Part shown: one piece after another, positions 11,902 through 23,774 of the stretch
How the letters are laid out: the number at the start of each line of letters is the position of its first letter
Position numbering within the stretch: position 1 is the stretch's first letter
Assembly (NCBI GenBank): GCA_951230915.1
Contig: OX579634.1
Coordinates: 682,001-746,000 of the forward strand
DNA from: Antitrichia curtipendula
Lineage: Eukaryota > Streptophyta > Bryopsida > Hypnales > Leucodontaceae
Direction of reading: 5' to 3'
Length of the DNA stretch: 64,000 bases
The notes under the pieces: generated by a model
Told to the model about the DNA's origin: nothing
Database searches by the model: none
The model's input: the letters and a program-made list of their open reading frames with translations, nothing else
Translations under genes and position numbers: made by a program

Positions 11902-12178
11902 AGTACACCTAAAATGGCACGCTACCTAAAATCGCATAATAGAGATTCTTGTCTAAAATGTATTTCCATTGTTCATAAGAGTCTATGATCGCTTTTAGGA
12001 ATACCTATATTCAGTACTTTGAAAATTCATAATTTATTCATACAATGTCTAAAAAATGCATTCTAAGAGAACTAAAATGCCCTTCTCACTACCAACACGA
12101 CCCCACAAAAGGTTTTCCAATATAATAATGGGAGACATGCTAAATTGCTTATTTGTGTGATTTTAGGTGTAGTTACTT
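11902..12178. mobile_element. TA-flanked MITE with AGTACACCTAAAAT ends
   Basis: The left end AGTACACCTAAAAT and right end ATTTTAGGTGTAGTTACTT are imperfect inverted repeats, flanked by TA at 11900-11901 and 12179-12180. No coding content. It fits the TA-flanked, mariner-like group seen elsewhere in the window. Confidence 0.5.
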
Positions 12179-12854
12179 TATCTTACCTTACATGACTTAT
12201 TTTTGGGTAACTCTTACCTTTAGAAAAAGACAAAAGAATCCTACTATGACTAAGATGTCAAAATAAGTTCAAATAATTATCAATGATTAGACTAGAATTT
12301 AAGAGCATCAAATGCCAATATGGTATCTGGAAAATTACATAAGATAAGGTTAGTGCATTTAAAACCAACCTCACAGATGGGAGCTTTTTGTAGCACATTG
12401 AAAACTCGTTGTTTTATTTTGTAGTGTTTTAAAATAAATATGGTAAAGGAGTTATAATTATGGTCATTTCCTATAAGATAGGTCAAATCTAAAGTGGTTT
12501 AAGTAAAAGGAATTACACTCTCATTTGGCCGGATTTTGATGTAGTTATCTTTACATGCATGCAATTGTAATCCATTTTTAAACCAATTCCTTAAAACTCT
12601 AGCCTAAAATTTGCAACTTCTATTTTTTAAGAGCCTAGGTCAATTAGAGATACACTTATTTATACCTTTTATTTTAAAACTTACTTTTGAAGCATTTTAT
12701 CTTAATTATCCAATTTTCAAATCTAAATATTCTTGAGACTATTTTAGTTACCTTTTTTAGTGGACTTTTTGTGATGACATAATATCACGCATATTATAGG
12801 TTTATCAAAAATATTTCTAGAAAATAGGAATTGCATTAAGAGAGTTGCTACTAT

Positions 12855-13051
12855 GTGAGCATAGGAGTGTAAGCCCATGAGCCTAGAATACTACACACCT
12901 ATGTTATAGGTGTATACACTATAGAAATTGTCTATAATTATAGGATATATATATTTCAAATACACATATTATAGGTGTTCATGATACATAGCCCTTCTAT
13001 AGTGTGGGGTATATATATTATAGGTACCTATATTGTAAGCTCAATGCTCAC
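12855..13051. mobile_element. Small TA-rich inverted-repeat element
   Basis: GTGAGCAT opens the left side and ATGCTCAC closes the right. GTGTAAGC and GCTTACA are inside these, and the centre is full of CTATAGG/TATAGGTG words in both orientations. It resembles a short fold-back MITE. No clear target duplication. Confidence 0.4.
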
Positions 13052-13133
13052 AAGCTTGCATTTTTGGTCTCACATACTAGCACCGTTGGAAAGAAGTGAA
13101 CTCAATTTTTTGGAAAAATAAATTATCCCTTAA

Positions 13134-14078
13134 CCCCTAAAGGTTTTTGACTATGTTTTCACAAAAAACGCTCCCAAACTGCCATTTCTAGTACAAGTAC
13201 CAAATTTTGAAAAAAAAACATTTTTGGACACATGTAACCGTAGGATCTTGTAGTAAACTAGTTTGAGAAGATGTGGAAAAAATTTCAGAAATTTCCACCG
13301 TGTAGATTGCAAGATATTAGCATTTGAAGTGATAATAACCCTTTTTTTGTCCCTGCGAAAAAACGGGCAGCTGCACTTCACATGGTCACATTTGTATAAA
13401 AAAATGTCCAAAATGGTGGTAACTCTTTGGATTCATTCTTCAAAGCAAGTTAGCTACATGCTTGAAAAATTTCAGATCATTTGGAATTGTACAACATATA
13501 GGAAAAAAATAGTAAGTAGAAAGAAGTAGAAAATGATTCAAAACACTAAATTGTTAAGGGTTTAATTATGGAACTGAAAAATGCCAATCCAAACGATTAT
13601 AATGTTGTAATAAACAATCTACACCTTGTGTTTATATTTTTTCCCAAAAATATTGAAAATTGAATTAAATAAAGGACTTCAAAGTTTATTTTAGAGTAGA
13701 GATTCCATAACTACCCACAAACTACCCACAACTAAAATTCCTCATAACTTTCATCTCATAAATCAAAGTGGAATGATTCAAAGCTTTCCTTGTGCACATA
13801 AATCTAGAGAACCAATTTCAAATTTTTATTTCTCTAGAAATTGATTTTTAAAGAAGTTTTTTTTGCTGCCCGGGCTGCCCGCTGAATAATGAAAACTACA
13901 TATCATACCATAACTTTTTAACCATGTGGTCAAAAGTTATGAAAATTGCTGGGCCCTAAAGCTACTCCTCGGGCACATCTTGTGTGAAAAATTCAAAGAA
14001 AAAAATTAAAAATTCCATTCGTGGTGAGCTGCCCCAAAACGCTATGTTGTCAAAAAACGGTGTTTGGTCCTTTAGGGG
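13134..14078 (-). mobile_element. TTAA-flanked piggyBac-like MITE, family B (intact ends)
   Basis: TTAA at 13130-13133 is followed by CCCCTAAAGG, and CCTTTAGGGG precedes TTAA at 14079-14082, so the terminal inverted repeat is perfect over ten bases. Relatives lie at about 54827-55609 (opposite orientation, one end lost) and 57515-58424 (same orientation), sharing words such as GGATCTTGTAGT, AAAATGGTGGT and GGAATGATTCAAAGCTTT. The left end, reversed, resembles the right end of family A, so A and B are probably related. The strand sign only records orientation relative to family A. No transposase. Confidence 0.75.
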
Positions 14079-14290
14079 TTAAATGACAAACATGTCACTC
14101 TGGAAATCAATTGTTTGGGTACCGTGTGAATTGTTGGCTTAAAAAAATGAAAAATACTCATTAGAAGACAAACCATTGTAGAAGATCTTCCCTTTCCATA
14201 CAAAGTTTGGAAGATGAATAGTTTCATTTTTGTCATGTATAAAGAGATTTTTTTCATTAATGAGCTAGAAAACATCCTCTGCGTCGATTA

Positions 14291-14860
14291 AGATAGGTGG
14301 CTCAAAAAGCAACACTTTAAGGGCTATTGGACGTTTCTGATGGTTTTCAAATGTCCAAAAATATTTTTCACTTGAAGAAAATTGATGCAAACTCTAACAC
14401 ACGTGATTTTATATTTTTTGGAGCATTTATGAATTACTTATGAATTTCCAAAGAATTCTGCCATAGGCACCTATTTGTGATCCTAAATCTTACAAAAGTC
14501 ACTCATGTGCAATCTGAAAAAAGGTGTGGCTTGACCCAAAACAAACACTACGGCATTCAAAAAGGTAATACACAAGGTTCCTAAATGCGATTTTTACTAA
14601 AGTTAAATAGGTCCTATATTCTTTTAACATTTGTAAGAAGGAAATTGGGCAATCAATTCCCATTTCAAAAATTAAATGGATATACTCTGGCTTTAAAATG
14701 GACTCTCCTTGGCTCTTATTCCATCCATTGAATATACTTAATTATGCAACACCATGCACTAAGAGAGGTTGACAATCCATTTTAGAACCATTTAGTTTCC
14801 ATTTCAAAGCTCCCTACAAGACTGTTTGAAGAAGAGGGTTGCATTTTGAGCCACCTACCT
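14291..14860. mobile_element. TA-flanked AGGTAG-type MITE
   Basis: AGATAGGTGGCTCAAAAAGCAAC at the left and its near-perfect inverse (GTTGCATTTTGAGCCACCTACCT) at the right are flanked by TA at 14289-14290 and 14861-14862. Inside is CACCATGCACTAAGAGAGG, also seen in the short element near 34.5 kb. No coding content. Tc1/mariner-like by TA target and ends. Confidence 0.65.
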
Positions 14861-15464
14861 TATGGGTAAATAGTTTGCCGCATATTTGTTGATCTCCTAC
14901 TAAGCACTCTCAAGTTCTGATTCCTAGTAGTTTTGCATCAATGGCCTTTAATCCAGTGGACATTGTCTCATTGTCATTACAAACAAACACTTTATTCATG
15001 CCGGCCTTCTTCAAAAACCGGAGTTTCTATCTATCTTATGATTCCAACAATACATAATTCTAATAATACATAGTTCAAATAATATATTTGACGGTCCATT
15101 TTGCCGTGTCCACTGGCGATGCTCTTTCAGTATAATGGCCCGGTTAATCTCCGTGATTGCCGATTCGGGATCTGAGTGCGGACGCATCACGCCACTCAAG
15201 TGGCCCAGTGTCGCCGTGCAATTCGGTGTGAGCCGCCGAGATGTACAACTGAAGGTACAAAAAGCAGGCGGAGACAATCCATATTGTGGATGAACGTTCC
15301 ATATTGGATGAACGTTGGAGGCAAGGGATGTGTATCATTCATCCCAAGATCGTGGACCTGTGACGAGTGATGACCCGTTCCGTTCCAAGTAGAACGTGTG
15401 ACATGTGGCGGTTCACGATTTTCCTTCCAGTGGTCGGGGAGCAGTGAACGCAGATCTCAAGGGC

Positions 15465-16013
15465 TCATGTTTGTGCGACCGTCGGTTGAGAATTCCGGGG
15501 CTCTTGCGACCTTAGGTTGAAGGGCCGTCGTCTTTCTCCGTTAAGAGAGGCCCGTGGTGTTGGTGCAGTGGGTCGATTGTTATTGCAACCAGGGTTGCTT
15601 CTCATCAATTGCTTATAGCGTCCTCCCGCGTGTCTTTGAAGAATCTCGGGAGTCATTAGGGAATCTCGGTAACTGAGGCAAAGCTCCGTAGACCTTTTCC
15701 TTGTGTTTGAGCCTTTGGCTGTGCGTATTGACCAGGATATGAGGTCTTGAAGGGGTTGTGGAGGTGGTTCTTCGGGTGCTATCATATCTCCTTGTACTAT
15801 TTTGGCGGCGTTGGAGAATTCGGCAAGGTGAGCGGCTTCGTGTTCTTGGACTCGTGAGTAGAGTGAATCGGTTTCCGGGGCCTGTGTGGACAGTAGCGAT
15901 AGGTTTTGTAGCTTCGTTTGGGGTTTCAGAGCCACGGGTTTATTTTCTTGGGCTTGCGGTGAGAAACGGGCACGGGTATTCGCTCTTGCCACAAGTGACT
16001 TCTCTTCCTGCAT
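15465..16013 (-). CDS. Possible small protein, 182 residues, function unknown
   Basis: A frame open from ATG (complement of 16011-16013) to a stop at 15465. The predicted protein starts MQEEKSLVARANTRARF, is hydrophilic and rich in Ser, Pro, Gln and Arg, and has one plausible helix (VQEHEAAHLAEFSNAAKIV). It has no domain I recognise and no signal peptide or membrane segment. The frame stays open upstream of the ATG for about 15 codons. The region (15.1-16.7 kb) is GC-richer than its surroundings and lies immediately upstream of the EF-hand/SAM gene on the opposite strand. The ORF could be a divergent gene or simply an open frame in that gene's leader or promoter. No splice or promoter evidence decides this. 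Confidence 0.3.
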   Translation of the reverse strand: MQEEKSLVARANTRARFSPQAQENKPVALKPQTKLQNLSLLSTQAPETDSLYSRVQEHEAAHLAEFSNAAKIVQGDMIAPEEPPPQPLQDLISWSIRTAKGSNTRKRSTELCLSYRDSLMTPEILQRHAGGRYKQLMRSNPGCNNNRPTAPTPRASLNGERRRPFNLRSQEPRNSQPTVAQT

Positions 16014-16838
16014 GAGAGAATCAAGGTCGAGCGATAACAGATTCAGGGTATGAAGTTTAGTTTTATAAGTTGCTGAGCCCAGCTTTGTTTTAGTTCTCTG
16101 TGATGTTAGACACAGAGCCAGGGTAGAATGCGAGAATGCGAGACGTTCTCTACTTGTGAAGGTTTCTTAAAATGGTCAGATTTTAATGTTTCTCCCTCTA
16201 CATGCATTGCATTCTTTGAGTAGATTATCTAGTGCACTGGACCCGACGTAGTCCGGGACTGTTGGTGAAGCTTATTCTTGAAACTTCAATTGGCAAGCTC
16301 AGAGATCTCGTACAACCTTCTTGCTAGGCCTTGTGCGTATTCTACGCTTTCTGGTTTGGGGGATCTCTCGAGTCTGTTTGTTGTTCTCTACCTAGCGGAG
16401 TATCTGACTGGTTTGAAAAGAAATGGAAACCATACGTCACCGTAGAATGTCACGCTAGTCATCTAATTTATGCTACTAAGAGTGAGTAAATGTGCAGGCG
16501 TTTCAGAGTAGTTGCTTATTGATGCCACCGTCTTAGCGCCCAACCACTTGACTACCAGTTTTTCGAGAGCTGACGTGAGTTCAGATCCGTACTATTTGTG
16601 ATCCTTGACGCTGTGCAGCTCTGTGTTATGGAAGGATAGTGGGGCGCCATCTGGCGTATTTTTCCATTTTCGGCTCAATTTCGCTGTATTTGCTGTGTTC
16701 TGCACCGTAATAGTTTTTTCAGATGTGTGTCACAGCGAGCCGTTCTGGGACTTGGCTCGCCCTAATTTTTGAGCTGTTCTTTTAACGTTGAATTTTCTCC
16801 CTGGTACCGCAGTGAATCGCTTCGGAGTCAGATTGGCG

Positions 16839-16868
16839 ATGGGGGTTTTCCGTTCAAGTCTGCATTGA
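16839..16868 (+). promoter_or_regulatory. Upstream ORF of ten codons before the EF-hand/SAM gene
   Basis: ATG at 16839 opens a frame MGVFRSSLH and stops at TGA 16866-16868, twenty bases before the first in-frame ATG of the main gene (16889). If the transcript begins upstream, this uORF would lower initiation at 16889 or favour the downstream ATG pair at 17000/17003. Confidence 0.4.
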
Positions 16869-16888
16869 TTTTTTCAAAATTGAAACAA

Positions 16889-19800
16889 ATGGTCATTGCT
16901 AGCTCTCGAGTAGGGAGGCAGATGCATAAAGGAGTGTTTAGAGACAATGCGCGTGGAACACATTTTGATGCAGGGGACTCTTGGGCAGGCGCCTCAAAAA
17001 TGATGGCAAATAGGCCTCATTTGTCTAATTGCAGGAAATACCGGTCCAGTTCCAACCTCTGTTCCCTCTGGAAATTCTTGCTTCTCCTAGGGTTTCTAGT
17101 GTTGTTCCTTGATGCAAAAGCGAATGCCAAAGGATTCCAGCGAAATTTGGACGCTTTTTTTGGTATAGTAGATCAAGATGGAAACGGCGAAATTGAGCAA
17201 GGCGAAGCTTCTAAGGTTTTCTCTCTTCCTCCGTAAATGAATTTTTTTTTATGTTTTCACAAGTGTGTCGATGGCTGGGATATGGAGTTGTGGAGTTATG
17301 TTGGTTCAAGATTATGGGTGGTGCTGTATTCTTTCTTATGGTAATTGAATATGTTCTTGTTCTAGTTTTGTATCCTATTACCCCTGCTTGGACTTTGCAA
17401 AGTTCATCGTTCGCTGACTTTTCAGCCCTATTCTACCTGGCTGTACTGACCATCTGAGCCTTGGATGCAGTTCTTGCGCAATTTGGACGCTCAAATGACT
17501 GATGAATGTGATATTGAAACAAAAGAGGGTATGAGTGAACTGATAGCGTCCTCTCAGTTTGACTTCAATTTTAGCTATGGCGGCAACACTATATCTGCCG
17601 AAGAGATGCTGGTGAGAGCTTATTATCTTTGTTTTAGCGTACATTTCATGCTTGGTGTCGTTCACGTGAAAAATCGTTCCCGGAAAACATACTACTGACC
17701 CTTCAGTGAGTTAATTAGGAAGCGTTGGTGTGTAAAATATTTGACAAAGCTTGTAATTGAAGCAAAAAAGCTAATCCACTGACATCCTGGTTATCGATTA
17801 TGGGAATCGGACGAAGAAAACAGGTTGTGAATATTTAGAATTTTAATTTCGTGAATAAAATCCTGAAAATAGCTAGCTATTAGGTTGTGTCACTGCTTTG
17901 TAATTGTCATCAGTGAATGAATGATCCACTGCTCATGTTCATTTTTCCTTTTGTGCAGGATCACCTGTCAAATATGATGACTGCAAATCATGTGGTAGAT
18001 TGGGTTACTCACGGACTACAACTGCCACAATATGCAGAAGCATTCCGGCAGAATGCTATTAATGGTATGGACTTCCCGGCTCTCATTGAGAACGACAGCG
18101 AAGCTTTACTCGAGGACCTTGGCATCAAGAGTACTTTACATCGTACTAAGATTACGCATGCTTTGGTTCGACAGATCTTCGGAATTGGCACTACTCCAGG
18201 TCCAGTTCGCTCCTTAGAATGTGGTCCATCCAGTTATGGCGGCTTGCAGCTCTCGTGGGAAGCCCCTACCAACCTCGGTGTGCCTCCCTTGCATAAGTAT
18301 CTGATTGAACGGTGGTCAAAGACCTTCTCTACTTGGACGAATGTGGCTGATACAAGGGAGGTAGTCTTCCTGGACAGGAATGCTGTCAAGGTGGGTAAAG
18401 AGTACAAGTATAGAATTCGAACATGGGGGGGCCATGGGCCCTCTAATTGGGTTGTCATAGATGGTTGTAGAGCCGATTCTACTCCTCCCTCACCTTCTAA
18501 TTTGGATTCAGAGGATAGTGTTCCCTTGCAGATGGTACGCCAAGTGGAACCAGAGTTGTTGATGTCGAGAGGATCCAAGCCTTCTGAGAAAGAGGAAAGT
18601 GGTATATGGACTTGGATAAATTCAGGTGTTATATTGCTTCTAGCCTTGTTCTCAAGACATACATTCTTCTTTGACGTAACTTTGGCTGCCTGGGTTCTAT
18701 TGATGAGTCATTTGCAGCAGGCATTGAGACAAGGGTTAGAGAGCCCGCGTCTTTGTGTGAGAACAGTTGCACGTTCTATAGCGTTAGCTTGTGAAAGTTG
18801 GTGTTACATGCGACAGAAAGTGCTTGCACTCTCCAGGCTTGGAGTGGATTCGTCATCAGTCTCAAGGAGAGCTGTGCTTAAGAGTTTAAGCGAACCGTGT
18901 ATGAACAGTCCGTTCGAAGCTGAAGAAGAGGTTAATGGGGAATATAGTAAAACTCGAGACATTCGAAGTATAAGTTCAGATAACCTTTTGGAGACAAGTG
19001 ATTTGGGATTGCAACCGAGTTTGAGGGAGTCGAAGAGTTCTTCCCCTAGCAGCAGTGAGAGAGAAACGGAGTTGGAGGACGTGATGGACAAGGCAGTAGT
19101 ATTTCCACCAACTCCTCCGCGGGACATAGAGCTGGCGTCTGTTCCTTCCAAACGGAGTAAAAACAGGTGAGCTGTTTTTTCTGATTTTGTGTGTAAATTG
19201 TTATTTTTTGGTTGTCCGTTGACCATGTATTCGATCAAACATTATTTTATGATCACTTGATTAATGGCAGCAGTAGTAACGACAATAATGTATTTTGTAG
19301 TTATAGGGATTGTAGGGAGACTATTGAAGTTAGGCTGAAGTCTATTTTAGAATAGTTGGATTTCTGATTCGGTTGTTTTGTTGAGAGAGCAGGTGCAACC
19401 AGGAAGGTTGTAGGGTACGGTTTGATCGCTGGCATTCACTGCAAGACTGGTGGATGAAGCTCAACAAACATTATTGTCGAGAATGTCAGAGTGTTTATTG
19501 TGTGAAACACACCCGAATCTCGCCTCATGGACCCCGTGGTCAATGTGGGTTAGATAGCAGTTGCTACTGCTACAACTGTTATGCTACCTTGTCTTCGGAA
19601 AGTCAACGCAGGCTAGATGAGCAGAACAAGTTACGTGTGGGTCCTTCTGTAACTAGAGATTCGTCTCCAGGAGCAACTTCTCTGGGTAGTTCAAAGCAGG
19701 GATATGGCAGTTCTTCGAATAGCTCTATTGCTGGCGGAGGACTCCCTCCGTCACTGAGCGATACTGTAGAACCTTACTTAGATAGTAACGGTCTGCTCGA

Positions 19801-19930
19801 CTTTAGGGACGTAGTTGCTGCTAAATCTGTGGGAGTATCGAAAGCAGCTTCTGACTCTGGGATGCCCGAGCAACCAAGTGAGCCTGTGATTTCAAAGCGT
19901 GGCCATAGAAAACAGAGAAGCTTTGCTTAA
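16889..19930 (+). CDS. EF-hand, SAM, fibronectin-III, membrane and zinc-finger protein (STIM-like first half)
   Basis: Four predicted exons, 16889-17215, 17471-17611, 17959-19166 and 19393-19930, join in frame with GT-AG introns to give 737 residues. Residues 59-80 are a hydrophobic segment ending AKANA, a likely signal peptide, better placed if translation starts at Met38/39. A canonical EF-hand loop (DQDGNGEIEQGE) is at 95-106. A SAM domain occupies about 167-232 (HVVDWVTHGL, LEDLGIKSTLHR). A fibronectin-III domain follows at about 237-322. Hydrophobic residues at 372-405 form one or two membrane spans. A Cys/His cluster at about 560-610 (HYCRECQSVYCVKH, CYCYNC) is FYVE-like. The tail is Ser/Gly-rich. 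Domain calls are from visible motifs. A role in calcium sensing at the secretory membrane is inferred from the EF-hand-SAM-membrane order. I do not recognise a named plant gene. Confidence 0.82.
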
Positions 19931-19986
19931 TTAAACCGGCGGTTCAAGGACATCCCGGTTCATGTTTGTTGGATGTCAAATATGCA

Positions 19987-20229
19987 GGTATCTAAGTTGA
20001 TTTATCTTCTGTATTCTACTGCTCGTTACCTAAGTACTTTATGTGAATGCATTTAGATATCCCTCTCTGCTCCGGCACATTCGCCATGTTCTACCTCTTT
20101 CCTTGCACACATTACGACGGTTCACATGTAAGCAATCTATTGTTGTAGTTTTTTTCGCAAAACTTGGTCTGTTATGACCTGGTTTATCTCATATTTTTCT
20201 GATAAACCCTGACTGTTTTTTTTTTGCAG
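19987..20229 (+). other. Possible 3'-UTR intron of the EF-hand/SAM gene
   Basis: ATGCAG/GTATCT at 19986 is a donor-like site and a long T run followed by GCAG at about 20219-20229 is a strong acceptor-like site. Together they suggest a spliced 3' leader after the stop at 19928-19930. No coding content. Confidence 0.35.
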
Positions 20230-20399
20230 ATCATGGAAGGAGCTGCATAATCCATCCATGAATCATCTCTGGCAAATGCCGGTGGCTCTAGTATACTAGA
20301 ATCATTACTTGAAGCGGAGTGCTTCATTTGGTAGCAAGTGACCAAAATTGCGATTTTTTTGAGCTTGTATCTATTCATTTATTTCCTTGACGTAGCATT

Positions 20400-22395
20400 C
20401 TTTGTGATGCGCATGCACTCAATTATTCTAGTCTACAACTAGGTCGTGAAAAATCATCGATCATAGTTATTCATGCAGGTAGAGCTTGTACTTTAACATT
20501 GTGAATGGATCAGTGAGTCCAAGCTAATTAGAATTAATCGTAAAGTGTGCAATGAGGGATCAGGAGTCGGAGTTTGAGAAAAGCACGGGAACTCCTTCAA
20601 GCAATCGAACTTGTTTGGAGTTTGGTGCTGTGTTTCTATTGTACTGTTCTTAGTTAAGCCTTCCTCTGACACTCCTTCTACAAACTAGGGTTCACTTTAG
20701 GATTAACTCTGTTATCTTAAAAGTTTTTGCTTTATACAAGACGATTTGACTGGAATTGTTGTTTCTCAGTAACTTTCAAGAAAATGATACTGTGAGCGGT
20801 TTGGAACGTCATACTGACCCGAAATATTATTCTCAGCCTGAGACTTTGCCACGAGCAAAATCGCATGCAATTGTCAATGTGAGCTAAACAAAACCAGCAA
20901 TCGTGTGGCCTTGTTTGACCTCTGAAGTTCTTACGTCTGGAATATTAATTTTGTGCAACTTTAGAAGTAAAGTGAAGGAATGACTCTACCGCGGAATGTT
21001 CACATGGCTACAGTCTAGTACAGTAAAATAGTTTACTTGATTAAGAGAAACACCCTATTCTGCTGATTGATAGTTCACACCCAATGCTAACAAAGTTGGT
21101 AAATACCTTAGAATTAAACTTTGAAAGGTCAAAACCTATCACCAATAGGTACATCCTTCACTTTTAGAGGAATCTTAAAAGTCATCCATCATCCATTTTG
21201 TGGCTTTGGAGTCCTCCCAAGGTAACGTGACGGTTCAAACCAATTCAAACCAATTCAACTTGTCATCTATCTATAATTTTCAATCCTATATGGCTATATG
21301 TAAGACAAAGTGGTTGGATTGAAGCATTATTGGCACATTTAGACCATAAGGTAGGAGATTCGTAAATTGCCCATCAAAGGGAAAATGGACCTCTATAGGA
21401 AAATGAGTAAAGTATAACATTATGCATATATTTTTGGTAACAAGACGTGTGGGCCCTAGAAAATTACCTACAAAAACATATATTGAAGAATGTTATCTAA
21501 ATATTCCTTTGAGATTATGAATTAATTCTATTTTTCATGCTCCAGAAACCTATTTGTGGTTCCATGGAATTTAAAGGGTTGAATGAAAATTGTGGCAATG
21601 TAAGTTAGCGCATTCCAAATCTTAAGACCATTCAGTGATTTGACTGTGACCATTTGTGAGCATACAAAAGAATAGAGTTCTAACACTTACTTACTGACGA
21701 CGAAGTATCAATGATATGAGTGAAGCTACAAACCAAACACCGGGAATGAGTGCACATTGATCCTTTGTACCCAAATGTAACCTATTACTCCAGAAGCGAT
21801 GGTAAGAATGTCTGCAAAGAATCTGGTAGTAAAAGCCTATTTAAATACAACATAATACACCAAGCCATTCGTAAACTCCTAGTATCTGATACCACAAAAT
21901 TTCACAGTATTTCATTGATAACATTCAGGATCTTTCTCTAGTCTTCAAAAGGCTATCTCAAGTGACAAGCGACTCCCCATACTTTAAAACCTATCTAAGC
22001 CTCTGGTGTCATCGCCTCAGCTTCTTCTTGGATGGATTGGAACAACACTGATGTTAGGTACCATTCTCCAAAGCTAGGAAGAATCACTTGCACAAGGAAT
22101 GAACAATTACAGAAGGAACTCGTCATTTGGAGAAACGTAATTGAATGAATTCCAACCTGCCACTCACCAAAACCAGAATCATGCAGTATACAAGAGTGCA
22201 TTTATTACTACCTGTATTCACCATAATTGATCCTTCAAAAGCCAAAGATACCTACACTATATAAAGGTATAAACAATGAGTTCAAATAAGCTTGAAATTT
22301 AGCTTGCATTGTTCACTAAGAGCCTCAACACAATCAACAACAAACCTCATATTTGAAGCAACATCAATCAATAGGAATCGACAGAAACTCGACTA
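20400..22395. other. Intergenic, no gene seen
   Basis: Moderately AT-rich sequence with only short ORFs. A CACTATATAAAGG TATA-like motif lies at about 22255 but leads to no recognisable gene. An ATAAGGTAGGAG motif at about 21350 resembles the ends of the AGGTAG MITEs, but I could not find a partner end. Confidence 0.45.
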
Positions 22396-22399
22396 ATGA

Positions 22400-23090
22400 T
22401 CGATAGAGTCAAGATTCTCTCAAGAATACCGTCCCAATGTGGTACACCATTCGTCTTTTGGATTCACGATATCTTCTTCAAAATTGCTGCAAAAGCGGCC
22501 TTGTCCTGCAAAAATAAACACACCCAAGTAAGACTTCAATTACAAATTATAGTGACATGGGTTACTGAACAACGTAGATTATCCTAAAAGTATCCAAATG
22601 GCTAAAAGAGGACGCTCCATATCTAAAGGAGTTGGAATAAATCAATTACGGAACTTCAAGGAAGGTAACAAAAAATACTAGTAGAAAGAAGAAATCTTGC
22701 CCCACATTTTTGGACAATAAAAATATATTTTGGAAGTTACTACAGTTGATAGAAATAAGAAAATGTTTTTAATTTGAGCATGTAGGAGTTAAAGGAATCA
22801 ACACCTTCCGCATCCCCCAATCTCAAACTTAGCTTACTAGCAAACAAACATGAGCTTTGACAAATACACAAACATTGGAAAATTTGATTACTTCTTGTGT
22901 TTTCAGCCGACTCTTGAACTTGGCAACTAGCTCTTGGCTCTCGATAGGTCCATAAAAACTTAGCAAAGCTTTCACTTCATCCTCTGAGACTCCTCCACCA
23001 GCAACAGGCTTAGCAATTGTCCTTTTGGCAAGCCCACCTTTAGCAAATTCCTTCAGTTGCAACGTACATTGTGATGAGTGATGAGACAAT
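22400..23090 (-). pseudogene. Fragment of TFIIF alpha subunit (RAP74) gene, C-terminal winged helix
   Basis: On the minus strand an exon ending at 22892 encodes VSEDEVKALLSFYG then ELVAKFKSRLKTQE. A GTAATC donor follows, and after a TTTTTGCAG acceptor (22506-22508) a second exon starting at 22505 continues DKAAFAAILKKIS, stop, IQKTNG. This matches the RAP74 C-terminal winged-helix, whose family pattern has an acidic start, a LVxKFKxRL helix, and an ILxxIxKIQKTNG end. TGA at 22464-22466 falls exactly where a basic residue is expected. The 386-bp intron is retained, so this is a piece of a genomic copy, not a retrocopy. The rest of the protein is not found nearby. Functional copies would help RNA polymerase II initiation. 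This one should not. Confidence 0.75.
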
Positions 23091-23584
23091 CGACAGTGGA
23101 AGACATCGCTCGCGCTACTGGTAACGAATCTCCTGGAAAACCTCCAACAATCGCACTAGTTCCTGTAGGTAATATCATAACCACAATGTAAGGCTTTTGA
23201 CCTACACCACTTGGCCTCTACATCCAAGCAGACAAAGCAGACGCTTAGGCAAACCATCGGTTAAGATATTGAAACACTAAATCCTAACTAGAGAGTTACA
23301 ACTAAAGGAAGACATACATCTACTTACACTTTCCTATAAAGCTCACAGTTGAAATTGTGCTTCTGCAAATCTCATCAAATTGTCCTCTTGCTCAACACGC
23401 ACACCTATTAAGCCCTACTTTCCAAACCCTAAATCTTAAAATCCCAAATATGTCAAGTTATCAAACCCCAATTAGGGTTTCACTCCAAAACCAAAATTCA
23501 TATTCTCCACCTTCATCACCACAATTCCAACATTCACTAATTCACAATTTTTTTGATGGAGTCTGTCAAACTTGATTGCGATTC

Positions 23585-23774
23585 GATTGCTCTTGAATTC
23601 TCACTAACTGACATTCCCCACTTGCGTTTCCTAATGCAAAATCTAGTTCAAGTACCGCCTATGAAATTGAAAGAATTGCGATTGCTCTTGAATTCTCACT
23701 AACTGACATTCCCCACCTGCGTTTTCTAAAGCAAAATCCAGTTCAAGTATCGCCTATGAAATTGAAAGAATTAT
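23585..23774. repeat. Tandem duplication of a 95-bp unit
   Basis: GATTGCTCTTGAATTCTCAC begins at 23585 and again at 23680. The two units agree through ATGAAATTGAAAGAATT with only a few substitutions. Confidence 0.85.

Noticed and set aside
11897..11905. Splice donor AAGGTAAGTA after the orphan promoter
   Set aside because: It coincides with the terminal repeat of the MITE at 11902-12178, so it may not be a real exon end.
13151..13529. Opposing ORFs of 86-88 codons
   Set aside because: They lie inside the TTAA-flanked family B MITE and are not conserved as frames in its other copies.
18804..19238. Minus-strand frame of 144 codons
   Set aside because: It lies opposite the coding exon of the EF-hand/SAM gene and has no motif of its own.
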